32,349 nt of DNA from the NCBI GenBank assembly GCA_017548445.1, contig JAFYZZ010000052.1:1-32349 (forward strand), given 5' to 3'. The DNA comes from Bacteroidales bacterium (GTDB lineage: Bacteria > Bacteroidota > Bacteroidia > Bacteroidales > UBA932). Of this stretch, positions 23,177-31,671 are shown in pieces. How positions within the stretch are numbered: the stretch's first letter is position 1; every line of letters begins with the position of its first letter. The position numbers were made by a program, and so were the translations under genes. A model generated the notes under the pieces. It had not been told where the DNA came from and made no database searches. It worked only from the letters and a program-made list of their open reading frames with translations.

Positions 23177-24907
23177 TTATAAATAATTGGCGTATTCCCA
23201 GTCTTCACGCTCGGATACCCGGAATATGCGGGAAAGATACGGCGCCCACGTCGAATCCTCTTTCCGGGCTTCCTCGATATACAGGTCATAATACTCGTCG
23301 GGAACCCAATAGTGCACCCATTCGTTGACATCCCGGTCCGGATCTCCCAACGCGCCTTTTCCCAACACGGGCGGCTTCCCCAGGAACATCACGTTGTGTA
23401 GGAAATTCCTGTCGAATGCGCCCGCACCAATTTTCTCGATATTGGCCGGAATCGTTATATTGAACAGGGACGTATTCGAGAGACAACGGGGTTCCAGTTC
23501 TTTCACGGACGTGAAATACCGGAGTTCGTCGAAATAGTAGATGACGACCTCCTCGTGATTTCCGATCGATGTCGCCGCGGCGGCCTCTTCGGCACACAGT
23601 TCACCGTCGCCGTCCGTGTCCCATCGCTCACAAAGCCGGTCGCGCAACCAGGGACAGTAGAAATGGATGAACGGTTTTTTGACGGTCACTTCACAGCCGG
23701 CACTGACCCCGCCGAGGGTGGCCTTCACGACCGCCCGGCCCAGTGAGCGTGCCTCCAGGTGGCCGTCATCCGTGACGGAAACGACCGCCGGGTTCGAGGA
23801 AGACCACTTGACCTTCTCGTAAGCGGCCGATTCGGAAGGTTTCCATTCAGCGGAAAGATCCGCCTCCGTGCCCGTTTCCATTACCAGGGAGGATTCCGAA
23901 AGCGTGATTTCCTCCACCGCGACGTCGCTCATACGGAACATACGCAGGGGGAAATACATCGGCTTGTCCAGCTGGACGCCGTCCTGGTTGGCGAAACCCA
24001 TCCCCAGATGGTAATACCAGGAATCTTCTATATGATGATAAGCGCCGCGGACGACGGCTCTCTTCTCCGCTTCTCCTTCCTCGAAGTGGGCATAAGCGAT
24101 CACCACGTCGTCGGGGCAGGGATAGTGTACGCTCACCCCCTCATTGGGAGAGCGATAATAATAACCGTATTTTCCATACGGAGAGCCGTACCAGTACGGA
24201 CTCATAACGAAGTTGGACTGACCCACCCTTTCCGAAGGATTCCGGAAATAAACCAGGTTCCCGGTCTTGCGGTCGAAACGGGCGGTCAGGAGCAAGGGCT
24301 CTCCCGGGTAGGGCGGAGAGTCCGAAGGCCCCAGGAACTGCTCCCAGCCCACGATCCTGTAGGACTCCATCGGTTCCAGGACCGAGACGGCTATCACATA
24401 ACTTGCATAGTAGTCGATCGTTCCGCGTTCGACCTCCGGCGTGCCCGAGTAGATGGGGCGATAGACGTTTCCTGCCAATTGCCAGCGTCCCAGCCATTTC
24501 CGATACGCTTCTTCCGGATCCCGTATAGGACTATCCGGGAAAGAGACATAGACGGGCAGCCTGCAATACTTGAACTGGTACTCGCCGTTCTGTGCGGTTG
24601 CCTCCAGGGTGGCGGCTCCATAATCCAGGGCCGTCACACGTCCGTTGTCGTCCACCGAGACGATATCTTCGCTGAAACTGGTCCAGTGGATCCGCGCTTC
24701 GGAGGAAAGCTCTTCGGGAATGACGGTTCCCTTGACGGTTGCGGACTCCCCGATTTTCAGGAACAGGGTGTCGACGCTGAGCGTGAGTCCCTGGAGATAC
24801 AAGGGCTCGGCCGGCTTCTCCCCGGTGCCGGCCGGATCGTCCGGCTTGTGGCAGGCAGGGAGCAGCGTGACGCCCGCGAATGCAAGAAGGAGGAGCAACC
24901 GTTTCAT
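23177..24907 (-). CDS. Surface lipoprotein with Big2 domains, EF-hand-like loop and LRR region
   Basis: This 576-residue protein has a signal peptide with lipobox LLPAC (C19). Domains in order: a Big2 Ig-like fold at about 40-125 (LSVDTLFLKIGESATVKGTV, then VTALDYGAATLEATA), and a large unassigned region of about 130-320 rich in Tyr/Trp. A second Big2 fold lies at about 335-415 (LSESSLVMETGTEADLSAEW, WSSSNPAVVSVTDDG). Then comes a calcium-loop-like DTDGDGELC (430-438, encoded near 23600-23620) and a short leucine-rich, BspA-like segment (LSNTSLFNITIPANIEKIGA). Such proteins are exposed on the outer membrane and often bind host or plant ligands; the target here is unknown. It follows the S9 peptidase gene by only 6 bp. 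Confidence 0.88.
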   Translation of the reverse strand: MKRLLLLLAFAGVTLLPACHKPDDPAGTGEKPAEPLYLQGLTLSVDTLFLKIGESATVKGTVIPEELSSEARIHWTSFSEDIVSVDDNGRVTALDYGAATLEATAQNGEYQFKYCRLPVYVSFPDSPIRDPEEAYRKWLGRWQLAGNVYRPIYSGTPEVERGTIDYYASYVIAVSVLEPMESYRIVGWEQFLGPSDSPPYPGEPLLLTARFDRKTGNLVYFRNPSERVGQSNFVMSPYWYGSPYGKYGYYYRSPNEGVSVHYPCPDDVVIAYAHFEEGEAEKRAVVRGAYHHIEDSWYYHLGMGFANQDGVQLDKPMYFPLRMFRMSDVAVEEITLSESSLVMETGTEADLSAEWKPSESAAYEKVKWSSSNPAVVSVTDDGHLEARSLGRAVVKATLGGVSAGCEVTVKKPFIHFYCPWLRDRLCERWDTDGDGELCAEEAAAATSIGNHEEVVIYYFDELRYFTSVKELEPRCLSNTSLFNITIPANIEKIGAGAFDRNFLHNVMFLGKPPVLGKGALGDPDRDVNEWVHYWVPDEYYDLYIEEARKEDSTWAPYLSRIFRVSEREDWEYANYL

Positions 24908-24913
24908 CGACTT

Positions 24914-27133
24914 CTATTTCATCCAGCGGTCGAGCCAGTCGTAGAAGACGCGGTGCCAGTAGAGCGAGTTCTGCGGCTGGAGGATCCAGTGGTTCTCTTC
25001 GGGGAAGATTACGAGTTTCGAGGGGACGCCCATCATCTGTGCGGCGTTGAATGCCGCCATACCCTGCTCGTAGGGGATGCGGTAGTCCATCATCCCGTGG
25101 ATGCAGAGGATGGGGGTGTGCCACTTGGTGACCATCGCGGAAGGGGAGTTGGCGTAGTGCCGCTGCGCCTTCGGGGTCGAGGCGTAGGGTGCGCCCGCCT
25201 GCTGCATCCCGCCGAAGGTGACACCGTCTCCCTTCGGTCCCGTCTGGCCCGGGGTGTAGGCGTACTCGGTGAGGCCGCCGTTGTCCCAGTTGGCGAACCA
25301 CATCTCCTCGGTGGTGAACCAGAGCTGCTTCTCGTCGAAGATGCCGGCGTGCGCGATGAAACAGTCGTAAAGGTCGCCGTGCAGGCCCTCGAGCATATAG
25401 GCTGAGTAGCCACCGTACGAGGCGCCCACGCAGGCGAGCTTGTTCACGTAAGGCTGGCCCTTGATGTAGCGGCCGGCGCTTAGGTAGTCCTGCATATTGA
25501 GTCCCGGGTAGTCGCCGGAAATCTGCTCTTTCCAGGCCTGGCCGAAGGCGGTAGTGCCGCGGCGGTTGGGCAGGATCACGACGTAGCCCTGCTGGGCCAT
25601 CAGCCGGTAGCACCAGCGGTAGCTCCAGTCCTGGGAATTGGAACCCTGCGGTCCTCCCAGCACGATCTCGATGGCGGGATACTGCTTCGCGGGGTCGAAC
25701 TGCGGCGGGTAGAGCACCCAGCAGAGCATCTGCTGATGGTCCACCGTCTCCACGAACACGCGCTCGTCGGTCACGTCGGCGAGCTGGTCGAAGATGGCCT
25801 TGTTCTCGTCGGTCAGCTGCTTGAAACTCAATTCCTGGGAACTGATGCGGATGGACACCAGCTCGGTGGGGAACTTCAGGCAGTAATAGGATGCGAGGAG
25901 TTCCACGCCGTCGCCCTTGTCCAGCACGGCGAAGGGGGAGAAGAAGTCGAAATTCCAGTCGGGCTCGGTGACGCGCTGGCAGTCGCCGTCCAGGTCGGCG
26001 CACCAGATGGCCTGGACGCCTTCTTCCACCAGGGCGTTGAAGTAGAGTTCGTCGTTGTGCCATACCAGGCCGGCCACGTCGTGGTCGAAGTCGGGCAGCA
26101 GTTCGCGGACATTGCTCACCGCGATGCCGGCGTTCTGCCCGTCCTCCTCGTCCGAGAGGCGCTGGACGTCGGCGAGGAACAGGCGCTGGCGGTCGGCCTC
26201 GTAGCCGTCGCGCGCCATCGAGATCCAGGCGATGCGGCTGCCGTCGGGGCTCCAGACGGGATCGGTGTCGTAGCCGCCGTCGGTCTTGACGTCCAGCGTG
26301 GCGCCGGTCAGGATGTCATAGATATAGATGGACGTGTTGGTGCTGAAAGCGTACTGTTTGCCCACCTTTTTTCGGCAGGAGTAGACGATGTAGCGGCTGT
26401 CCGGACTCCAGTCCAGCTGCTCGGCGCCGCCGAAGGGCTCGGTCGGGAGCTCGAACAGCTCTTCGGTGCCCAGGATGTCCACGGAATTCTCCGGCGTGAC
26501 CTTCCCGCCGGAGAGCGGGGCCACGTAGCTGCGCGGCACCTCCGTCACCCAGTGGTCCCAGTGACGGTACATCAGGTCTTCCGTGGCGTAGGCCTGCGCC
26601 TTGTCCAGCGCGGGATCGCTGTCGGAAGGGGTCTGTAGGGCGGTGTTCTTGATGCTGCTCACGTACAGGAGCTGCTGCCCGTCCGGGGAGATCTTGTAGT
26701 CGGAGATTCCCGCCGGGACGTCGCTCAGCTGCTCCTTCTTCCCGAGTTTGTTCCCCTTGAGGGGCGCCTTCCAGAGCTGCCCGCCCTGCAGGAAATAGAT
26801 GCTGCCGCCGTCGGCGGACCAGCGGGCGGCGTTGACGCTCTTGGCGTAGCGTGTGAGCTGGACCTTGCCGGAGCCGTCCGGATTGCACAGGAACAGGTTG
26901 CGGCAGCTGCGGTTGTCGGCGATGGAATTATAGGATACGCCGTAGAGGATCTTGCTGCCGTCGGGCGAGAGCTGGGGGTCGGACAGGCGGCCGAGCGCGA
27001 GGAGGGTCTCCGGCGTCATCACGCCGTCCTCGATCCGGATGTCGGAGGGCCCGACATAGCCGCTGCCTTCTTCTTTCTGGGCACAACTGAGAGCCATAGT
27101 CAGACAGGTTAATGCGATCAATACTTTTTTCAT
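24914..27133 (-). CDS. S9 family prolyl oligopeptidase, lipoprotein
   Basis: The ATG at 27133 gives 739 residues; the frame stays open far upstream, antisense-frame to recG, which is rejected because the signal peptide starts here. The lipobox is MALSC after MKKVLIALTCLT. The N-terminal half is a TolB/WD40-like beta-propeller with repeated blades such as DPQLSPDGSKILYG, YKISPDGQQLLYV, LDWSPDSRYIVYS and PVWSPDGSRIAWI. The C-terminal alpha/beta hydrolase has the serine motif VGASYGGYSAY, an Asp in GMMDYRIPYEQG and His in PEENHWIL. It is probably a periplasmic or outer-membrane peptidase of the DPP/acylaminoacyl group, cleaving short peptides during amino-acid uptake. It overlaps recG by ATGA. 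Confidence 0.94.
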   Translation of the reverse strand: MKKVLIALTCLTMALSCAQKEEGSGYVGPSDIRIEDGVMTPETLLALGRLSDPQLSPDGSKILYGVSYNSIADNRSCRNLFLCNPDGSGKVQLTRYAKSVNAARWSADGGSIYFLQGGQLWKAPLKGNKLGKKEQLSDVPAGISDYKISPDGQQLLYVSSIKNTALQTPSDSDPALDKAQAYATEDLMYRHWDHWVTEVPRSYVAPLSGGKVTPENSVDILGTEELFELPTEPFGGAEQLDWSPDSRYIVYSCRKKVGKQYAFSTNTSIYIYDILTGATLDVKTDGGYDTDPVWSPDGSRIAWISMARDGYEADRQRLFLADVQRLSDEEDGQNAGIAVSNVRELLPDFDHDVAGLVWHNDELYFNALVEEGVQAIWCADLDGDCQRVTEPDWNFDFFSPFAVLDKGDGVELLASYYCLKFPTELVSIRISSQELSFKQLTDENKAIFDQLADVTDERVFVETVDHQQMLCWVLYPPQFDPAKQYPAIEIVLGGPQGSNSQDWSYRWCYRLMAQQGYVVILPNRRGTTAFGQAWKEQISGDYPGLNMQDYLSAGRYIKGQPYVNKLACVGASYGGYSAYMLEGLHGDLYDCFIAHAGIFDEKQLWFTTEEMWFANWDNGGLTEYAYTPGQTGPKGDGVTFGGMQQAGAPYASTPKAQRHYANSPSAMVTKWHTPILCIHGMMDYRIPYEQGMAAFNAAQMMGVPSKLVIFPEENHWILQPQNSLYWHRVFYDWLDRWMK

Positions 27134-29277
27134 GATATCTTGCTGTAGTCTTTGAATTCGTATTTGTCCTTCCGCAATTCGCGGAGTAGCAGGAAGTTGC
27201 GGGGTTCGCTGAGGGTGGGGTCGTCGTTCAAGACGCGGTCGGCGTACACGCGCGCCTGCATCAGCAGCGTGCCGTCCTTCGCCAGCGAGGCGATGCCCAG
27301 GTTGATGGGGAGGCCGCTCTGCTGCGTGCCGTCCAGGTCGCCGGGACCGCGCATCTTCATATCCTCCTCGGCGATCTCGAAACCGTCCTCGGTCCTGCAC
27401 ATCAGGTCCAGGCGCTCCTGGGCCTCCTTGCCGGTCTTCACATCCTTGACCAGGATGCAATAGGATTTCTCGGCGCCGCGACCCACCCGGCCGCGCAGCT
27501 GGTGCAGCTGGCTCAGGCCGAAGCGCTGGGCGCTCTCGATCACCATCACCGATGCGTTGGGCACGTCCACGCCCACCTCGATGACCGTGGTGGAAACCAG
27601 GATGTCGGCACGGCCGGCCACGAATGCGGCCATATTGAAGTTCTTTTCCTCGGTGCTCTGCTGCCCGTGCACGATGGCCACCTTGTAGTCCGGCAGGGGG
27701 AAGGCGGTCACGATCTCCTCGTATCCCTTTTCCAGGTTCTGCAGGTCCATCTTCTCGCTTTCGAAAATCAGGGGGAAGACCACGAACACCTGGCGGCCGC
27801 GGGCGATCTCGTCGCGCATAAACTTGTACATCGCCGCGCGCCGGTTCTGTCCGATGCAGATGGTCTGCACGGGCTTGCGGCCCGGGGGCATCTCGTCGAT
27901 CACCGATACGTCCAGGTCGCCGTAGAGCGTCATCGCCAGGGTCCTGGGAATGGGCGTAGCCGTCATCACGAGCACGTGCGGCGGAATTCCTTCCGGCCCT
28001 TTGGCCCACAATCTCGATCTCTGGTCCACGCCGAAACGGTGCTGCTCGTCGATGACCGCGAGGCCGAGGTTGCGGAAGACGACGTTGTCTTCCAGCAGGG
28101 CGTGCGTGCCGACGAGGATGCCGAGGCTGCCGTCTTCCAGGGCGGCGTGGATGCTGCGCCGTTCTTTCTGGCCCGTGCTGCCGGTGAGCAGTGCGCAGCG
28201 CACGGAGGTGGGTTTGAGATACTTCTGGATATTGGTGTAATGCTGCTGCGCCAGTACCTCGGTGGGCGCCATAATGCAGGTCTGGAAACCGTTGCCGATG
28301 GCGATCAGGCAGCTGAGTACCGCCACCATCGTCTTGCCGGAACCCACGTCGCCCTGCAGCAGCCGGTTCATCTGGCGGCCGCCGGTGAGGTCGGCGCGGA
28401 TTTCCTTGATGACGCGCTGCTGGGCGCCCGTAAGGGCGTAGGGGAGGGCGTTGTAGCAGGCGTGGAAGTCCGGCCCCACCTTGGGCATCGGCAGGCCGCG
28501 TTCGCTGCGCGAACGGATATATTTCTGCTTCAGCAGCGAGAGCTGCAGGAAGAAGAGCTCCTCGAATTTCAGCCGGTAGGTGGCCTTCTGCAGCGCATAG
28601 CTGTCCTTCGGGAAATGGATGTTCCGGAGGGCGTATTGCAGCGGAACCAGGGCGTTGTCGCGCATCACGTACTCGGGCAGCGTCTCTTGGATTTCCGGCA
28701 GGCAGAGCGACAGGGCGGTCGCCTGCAGCTTGCACATCACCTTCCCGGTGATGCCGCCGTTCCTGAGCTTCTCCGTACTGGGATACACCCCGGTAAGCGA
28801 ACTCTGGGCCATAGCCCCTTCCTGGGGCTGGTCCACCTCCGGATGCACGAGGTTGATGCGGTTGTTGAACGCCTGCGGTTTGCCGAAGAAGACGAAGACC
28901 GACCCGGGCGCGAGCCGCTGGTAATTCCATTTGATGCCCTTGAAGAAGACCATCTCCATCCGCCCGGACTCGTCTTCGACGATCACCGAGAGGCGCTTGC
29001 ACGCGCCGAAGTGGATGGGGTCCGTGTCCTGCGGGACGATGCTGCCGCTTGGTCCGTAGAGGGTGCGCGTGACCACGCGTGCCTGGATCTGGACGTAGGC
29101 CAGGTCCGGCGCCACCTGTGCGATGGGTGTGATACCGCTGCGGTCGATGTAGCGGAACGGATACAGCCGGATCAGGTCCGAGAGAGTCTCGATCCCGAGT
29201 TCGCGCTTCAGCAGTTCGGCCCGCTTGGGACCGACTCCGCTGAGGTACTGTATGCTGCTGTTCAGTTCCGTAGGCAT
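27130..29277 (-). CDS. recG: ATP-dependent DNA helicase RecG
   Basis: RecG regresses stalled forks and processes branched DNA. The ATG at 29277 gives 715 residues, starting MPTELNSSIQYLSGVGPKRA; the frame upstream of it reads through the DUF2207 gene's Gly-rich tail in the wrong frame and is rejected. The N-terminal wedge/OB domain includes LVHPEV and the block FFGKPQAFNNRINL. Helicase motifs follow: LQGDVGSGKT (Walker A), APTEVLAQQH, VIDEQHRFG (DExH box), MTATPIPRT, VVFPLIFESEK, STTVIEVGVDVPNA and QLRGRVGRG. The C-terminus (KMRGPGDLDGTQQSG) is characteristic. It overlaps the S9 peptidase start by 4 bp, so the two are probably one transcript. Confidence 0.97.
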   Translation of the reverse strand: MPTELNSSIQYLSGVGPKRAELLKRELGIETLSDLIRLYPFRYIDRSGITPIAQVAPDLAYVQIQARVVTRTLYGPSGSIVPQDTDPIHFGACKRLSVIVEDESGRMEMVFFKGIKWNYQRLAPGSVFVFFGKPQAFNNRINLVHPEVDQPQEGAMAQSSLTGVYPSTEKLRNGGITGKVMCKLQATALSLCLPEIQETLPEYVMRDNALVPLQYALRNIHFPKDSYALQKATYRLKFEELFFLQLSLLKQKYIRSRSERGLPMPKVGPDFHACYNALPYALTGAQQRVIKEIRADLTGGRQMNRLLQGDVGSGKTMVAVLSCLIAIGNGFQTCIMAPTEVLAQQHYTNIQKYLKPTSVRCALLTGSTGQKERRSIHAALEDGSLGILVGTHALLEDNVVFRNLGLAVIDEQHRFGVDQRSRLWAKGPEGIPPHVLVMTATPIPRTLAMTLYGDLDVSVIDEMPPGRKPVQTICIGQNRRAAMYKFMRDEIARGRQVFVVFPLIFESEKMDLQNLEKGYEEIVTAFPLPDYKVAIVHGQQSTEEKNFNMAAFVAGRADILVSTTVIEVGVDVPNASVMVIESAQRFGLSQLHQLRGRVGRGAEKSYCILVKDVKTGKEAQERLDLMCRTEDGFEIAEEDMKMRGPGDLDGTQQSGLPINLGIASLAKDGTLLMQARVYADRVLNDDPTLSEPRNFLLLRELRKDKYEFKDYSKIS

Positions 29278-29284
29278 AGTCTTG

Positions 29285-29292
29285 CAAATATA
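29285..29292 (-). promoter_or_regulatory. Possible promoter -7 box of recG
   Basis: TATATTTG on the - strand lies seven bases before the recG start and just after the DUF2207 terminator, so a new promoter is expected here. No clear TTG is seen at the right distance, where the terminator stem lies. Confidence 0.35.
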
Positions 29293-29294
29293 CG

Positions 29295-29320
29295 AAAAAA
29301 CCCGGAAGTGCATCCGGGTT
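29295..29320 (-). terminator. Rho-independent terminator after the DUF2207 gene
   Basis: On the - strand an 8-bp perfect stem AACCCGGA/TCCGGGTT with a six-base loop runs into a T-tract, 13 bp after the stop codon at 29334. It separates the lemA-DUF2207 unit from recG. Confidence 0.85.
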
Positions 29321-29333
29321 ATCGGGCTTGCGC

Positions 29334-31016
29334 CTATCTGCCGCCTCCGCCGTGTCCGCCTCCGCTGAAGCCGCCTCCTCCGCCGAAGGAGGTGCCTCCG
29401 CCGAAGCCGCCCCAACTGCCTCCTCCGCCGCCGCCGAATGAACTCACGGGCGAGCCCTGGGTGGCTGCATTGGTGATGGAACGGGCCAGGTCGTTCGTCA
29501 TATTGATGAGGGTCTGCATCGTGACGAAGTCATAGGCGACCGTCTTCTCGAAGAGCACCGGATCGATGTCCTTGAGCTGTCTGGCCACCTTGTCGGCCAC
29601 GCCGAGCAGGGCGCCGAACACAAGGTATTCCTGCCAGAGGTGGGCCTCGACGGCCTCGCGCTCGCTCGTGAGCGTGAAGTCTTCGAGGAATTTCCTGAAG
29701 CCGAGCAGGCCCCGCGCCTGCGCCTGGCCTTCGGGAGTATACTTGCTGCCACGCATCCAGTTCCTGTCCCTGAGGTTGCTGGCGCCCACCAGGCGGATCT
29801 TTTCCGTCCAGTTGTAGAGGCGTCTGGCATTCTTCCGGGACCATTTGGAAAACTCCTTGTCCTGCAGGACGGCGTCGTCGCCGGATGCCTCGTACATCAT
29901 ACTGCGCAGGTCGCGTGCGACGGAATCCATATCGCCGGTGTCCCTGTCGGAGAAACTGATTTCGACCTTCCCGTCGGCATCCTTGGAAACGTTCAGATGG
30001 CCGGTGTAGATCATCCGCAGGATTTCGGCAGATGCGAGGGCGTTCTTCTTCCGGTCCTCGCCCAGGCGGGTGAGGGTGTAATCCGCGGCGACGAGGTCGC
30101 CGTCGAAGGGGATGTCCCGGCTCCATCCCACCTGCTTGGGGTTGATGCCGAGCACCTGCTTCTTTTCCCGCCGGCCCACCTTGCCCGTGACTTTCCGGTA
30201 ACTCTTCTTGCAGAAGATGTATAGGAACGCGAGGGTGAGCAGACCCAGCAGGCCGTCCATCCAGTCATCGTCGTCATCGCCGCGCGGGCCGAAATCGGCG
30301 CCTTCCAGCGCACGGTCCAGCACCTGCTGGAACTCGCGGTCCTGGACGCTGGGGGAGTCAAAGATGCCCTTGTCGAAACGCATCAGCGCGATGACGGAAC
30401 TCTTGTATCGGAAGGGTTCGGAAGACTCGAAGACCACCTGTCCGTCCTCGAAGGCGGCGGTGCCTTCGAAGCCGAAGCCCCAGATCCGGCAGTTGGTCGT
30501 GTCGAGCCGGACGCCCAGGCTCTCGTCCAGGCCTACCGTCACCCGCACGTGCTGCGGGGGAGCCGCCAGCTCGTCCGTGACGAACTGCATATGGAGCATA
30601 TCGTAGTCGCTGAGCATCTTGACGACGTTGGACATCGTGTACACGGGCTCGAACAGATGGTCTCCGTATTCGCCCACGCCCCAGCACAGTTCCACGCCGC
30701 CGCGTTTGTGCACGATGCCGTAGCGGCCGGCTTTCTGGCTGCGGCTGCGGTCCACGTTCCATTCGCCGTCGTCAGAAAGCATGCCGCCGTCGCTCAGAAC
30801 CTGGAAGCCGGTGATTTCAATATCGCCCAGATTCTCCCGGGGAAGATACCATTCGGTAATCTCGTCCCCGGTGTTCACATCCCACTTTTCGTGGATGAGC
30901 GCCTCTCCGTTCTTGTGGAGGGTCACCCGGATGTCGACGTCGCGGACCTTCTGTTCACGCGCACTGACGGCAAAGGTCGAAACCAATGCCGCCAGCAGTA
31001 TCAGCCATTTCTTCAT
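29334..31016 (-). CDS. DUF2207 domain membrane protein with glycine-rich tail
   Basis: This 560-residue protein has a signal peptide (MKKWLILLAALVSTFAVSA) followed by the beta-rich extracytoplasmic DUF2207 domain (about 20-235; VDIRVTLHKNGEALIHEKWD). An acidic patch (GDDDDDW) leads into a membrane helix (WMDGLLGLLTLAFLYIFC). A cytoplasmic part with lysine-rich and helical regions follows, then a tail of almost only Gly, Ser, Phe and Trp (FGGGGGFSGGGHGGGGR). DUF2207 proteins commonly pair with LemA proteins, and here lemA lies 2 bp upstream. The function of the pair is not established; envelope stress or quality control has been suggested for relatives. The transcript ends at the hairpin 29295-29320. 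Confidence 0.92.
   Translation of the reverse strand: MKKWLILLAALVSTFAVSAREQKVRDVDIRVTLHKNGEALIHEKWDVNTGDEITEWYLPRENLGDIEITGFQVLSDGGMLSDDGEWNVDRSRSQKAGRYGIVHKRGGVELCWGVGEYGDHLFEPVYTMSNVVKMLSDYDMLHMQFVTDELAAPPQHVRVTVGLDESLGVRLDTTNCRIWGFGFEGTAAFEDGQVVFESSEPFRYKSSVIALMRFDKGIFDSPSVQDREFQQVLDRALEGADFGPRGDDDDDWMDGLLGLLTLAFLYIFCKKSYRKVTGKVGRREKKQVLGINPKQVGWSRDIPFDGDLVAADYTLTRLGEDRKKNALASAEILRMIYTGHLNVSKDADGKVEISFSDRDTGDMDSVARDLRSMMYEASGDDAVLQDKEFSKWSRKNARRLYNWTEKIRLVGASNLRDRNWMRGSKYTPEGQAQARGLLGFRKFLEDFTLTSEREAVEAHLWQEYLVFGALLGVADKVARQLKDIDPVLFEKTVAYDFVTMQTLINMTNDLARSITNAATQGSPVSSFGGGGGGSWGGFGGGTSFGGGGGFSGGGHGGGGR
29337..29441 (-). repeat. Glycine-codon repeat tract in the DUF2207 gene
   Basis: The 3' end of the gene is a run of GGC/GGA/GGT glycine codons with occasional Ser, Phe and Trp. 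It is a low-complexity tract prone to length change. Similar Gly-rich tails are usual in this family, so it is not a separate element. Confidence 0.7.
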
Positions 31017-31018
31017 TC

Positions 31019-31567
31019 CTAGATCTTGAGGGAAGGCATTTCGGTCTTCTTGTCCTCGACCTTGAGGTAGTCGCGGACCTTGAAGCCGAAGAGGGCGGCC
31101 ACGATGGAATCCGGAATCTGGCGGATGAGCTTGTTGTACTTGGTGGCTGTGTCGTTGTACACCATCTTGCTGGTACGGACCATATTGGTGTACTTGTCCA
31201 CGGCCTCCATCGCGGTGGCGTAGTTCTCGTTCGCCTTGAGTTCGGGGTATTTCTCCACCACGACGTTGAGGCGGGCGGCCACCTGGCCCATCAGGTTCTC
31301 CTGCGCGTCGGCTTCCTCGGCGGTGCTGTTGCCGTCGATGGGACGGCGCTGGGCGATCACGTCGCGGAGCGTGTTGTACTCGTGCTCGTTATAGGACTTG
31401 ATGAGCTCGACCATACCGGTCAGGGCGTCCCAGCGGCTTTCCTGCTGGACGCCGATGGTGCTCATCGAGTTCTTGCAGAGCTCGTCCTGGTTCACGAGCT
31501 TGCGCTGCACGGAAATCACCCACAGGACAAGGAGGGCGATGATGGCGATAATGATGATAATGGCCAT
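31019..31567 (-). CDS. LemA family protein
   Basis: This 182-residue protein starts with a membrane anchor (MAIIIIIAIIALLVLWVISV) followed by a long helical bundle. Family hallmarks are KLVNQDELCKNSMSTIGVQQ, WDALTGMVELIKSYNEHE, ENLMGQVAARLNVVVEKYPE, LKANENYATAMEAVD and the C-terminal RQIPDSIVAALFGFKVRDYL. LemA proteins have a short periplasmic N-terminus and a cytoplasmic helical domain; their molecular role is unknown. The next gene, 2 bp away, encodes the DUF2207 protein with which LemA is often paired. A promoter-like TATCTTTA lies 31 bases upstream. Confidence 0.96.
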   Translation of the reverse strand: MAIIIIIAIIALLVLWVISVQRKLVNQDELCKNSMSTIGVQQESRWDALTGMVELIKSYNEHEYNTLRDVIAQRRPIDGNSTAEEADAQENLMGQVAARLNVVVEKYPELKANENYATAMEAVDKYTNMVRTSKMVYNDTATKYNKLIRQIPDSIVAALFGFKVRDYLKVEDKKTEMPSLKI

Positions 31568-31598
31568 AATGCTAAACAGGTTTAGAGTTAAAATCGTC

Positions 31599-31606
31599 TA
31601 AAGATA
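31599..31606 (-). promoter_or_regulatory. Possible promoter -7 box of lemA
   Basis: TATCTTTA on the - strand (one mismatch from TAnnTTTG) lies 31 bases before the lemA ATG and directly after the pckA terminator. No convincing -33 TTG is seen. Confidence 0.35.
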
Positions 31607-31609
31607 CGA

Positions 31610-31647
31610 AAAAAATAAAAAACCGCCCCAATTCGGAGCGGTTTTTT
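31610..31647. terminator. Terminator after pckA
   Basis: The arms AAAAAACCGC and GCGGTTTTTT, with an inner CC/GG pair and one mismatch, form a strong stem flanked by A- and T-tracts on both sides. It lies 24 bp after the pckA stop and so ends the pckA transcript on the - strand; the same structure could work in the other direction. Confidence 0.85.
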
Positions 31648-31671
31648 ATCAGAGTTGTAAGGCCGCAGGAC

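Noticed and set aside
24914..29287. One 1457-codon - strand frame covering both the S9 peptidase and recG
   Set aside because: The part above 27133 is recG read in the wrong frame and is Arg/Pro/Gly-rich. A signal peptide with lipobox at 27133 marks the true peptidase start, so this is not a fusion.
29337..29441. GC-rich trinucleotide tract as a non-coding repeat or phase-variable switch
   Set aside because: It is in frame as a glycine-rich tail typical of DUF2207 proteins and shows no homopolymer or exact unit repeat that would favour frame switching.
27502..29535. 677-codon + strand frame antisense to recG, ending in a Pro-rich stretch
   Set aside because: The Pro-rich end is simply the complement of the glycine codons in the DUF2207 gene; recG is intact on the - strand.
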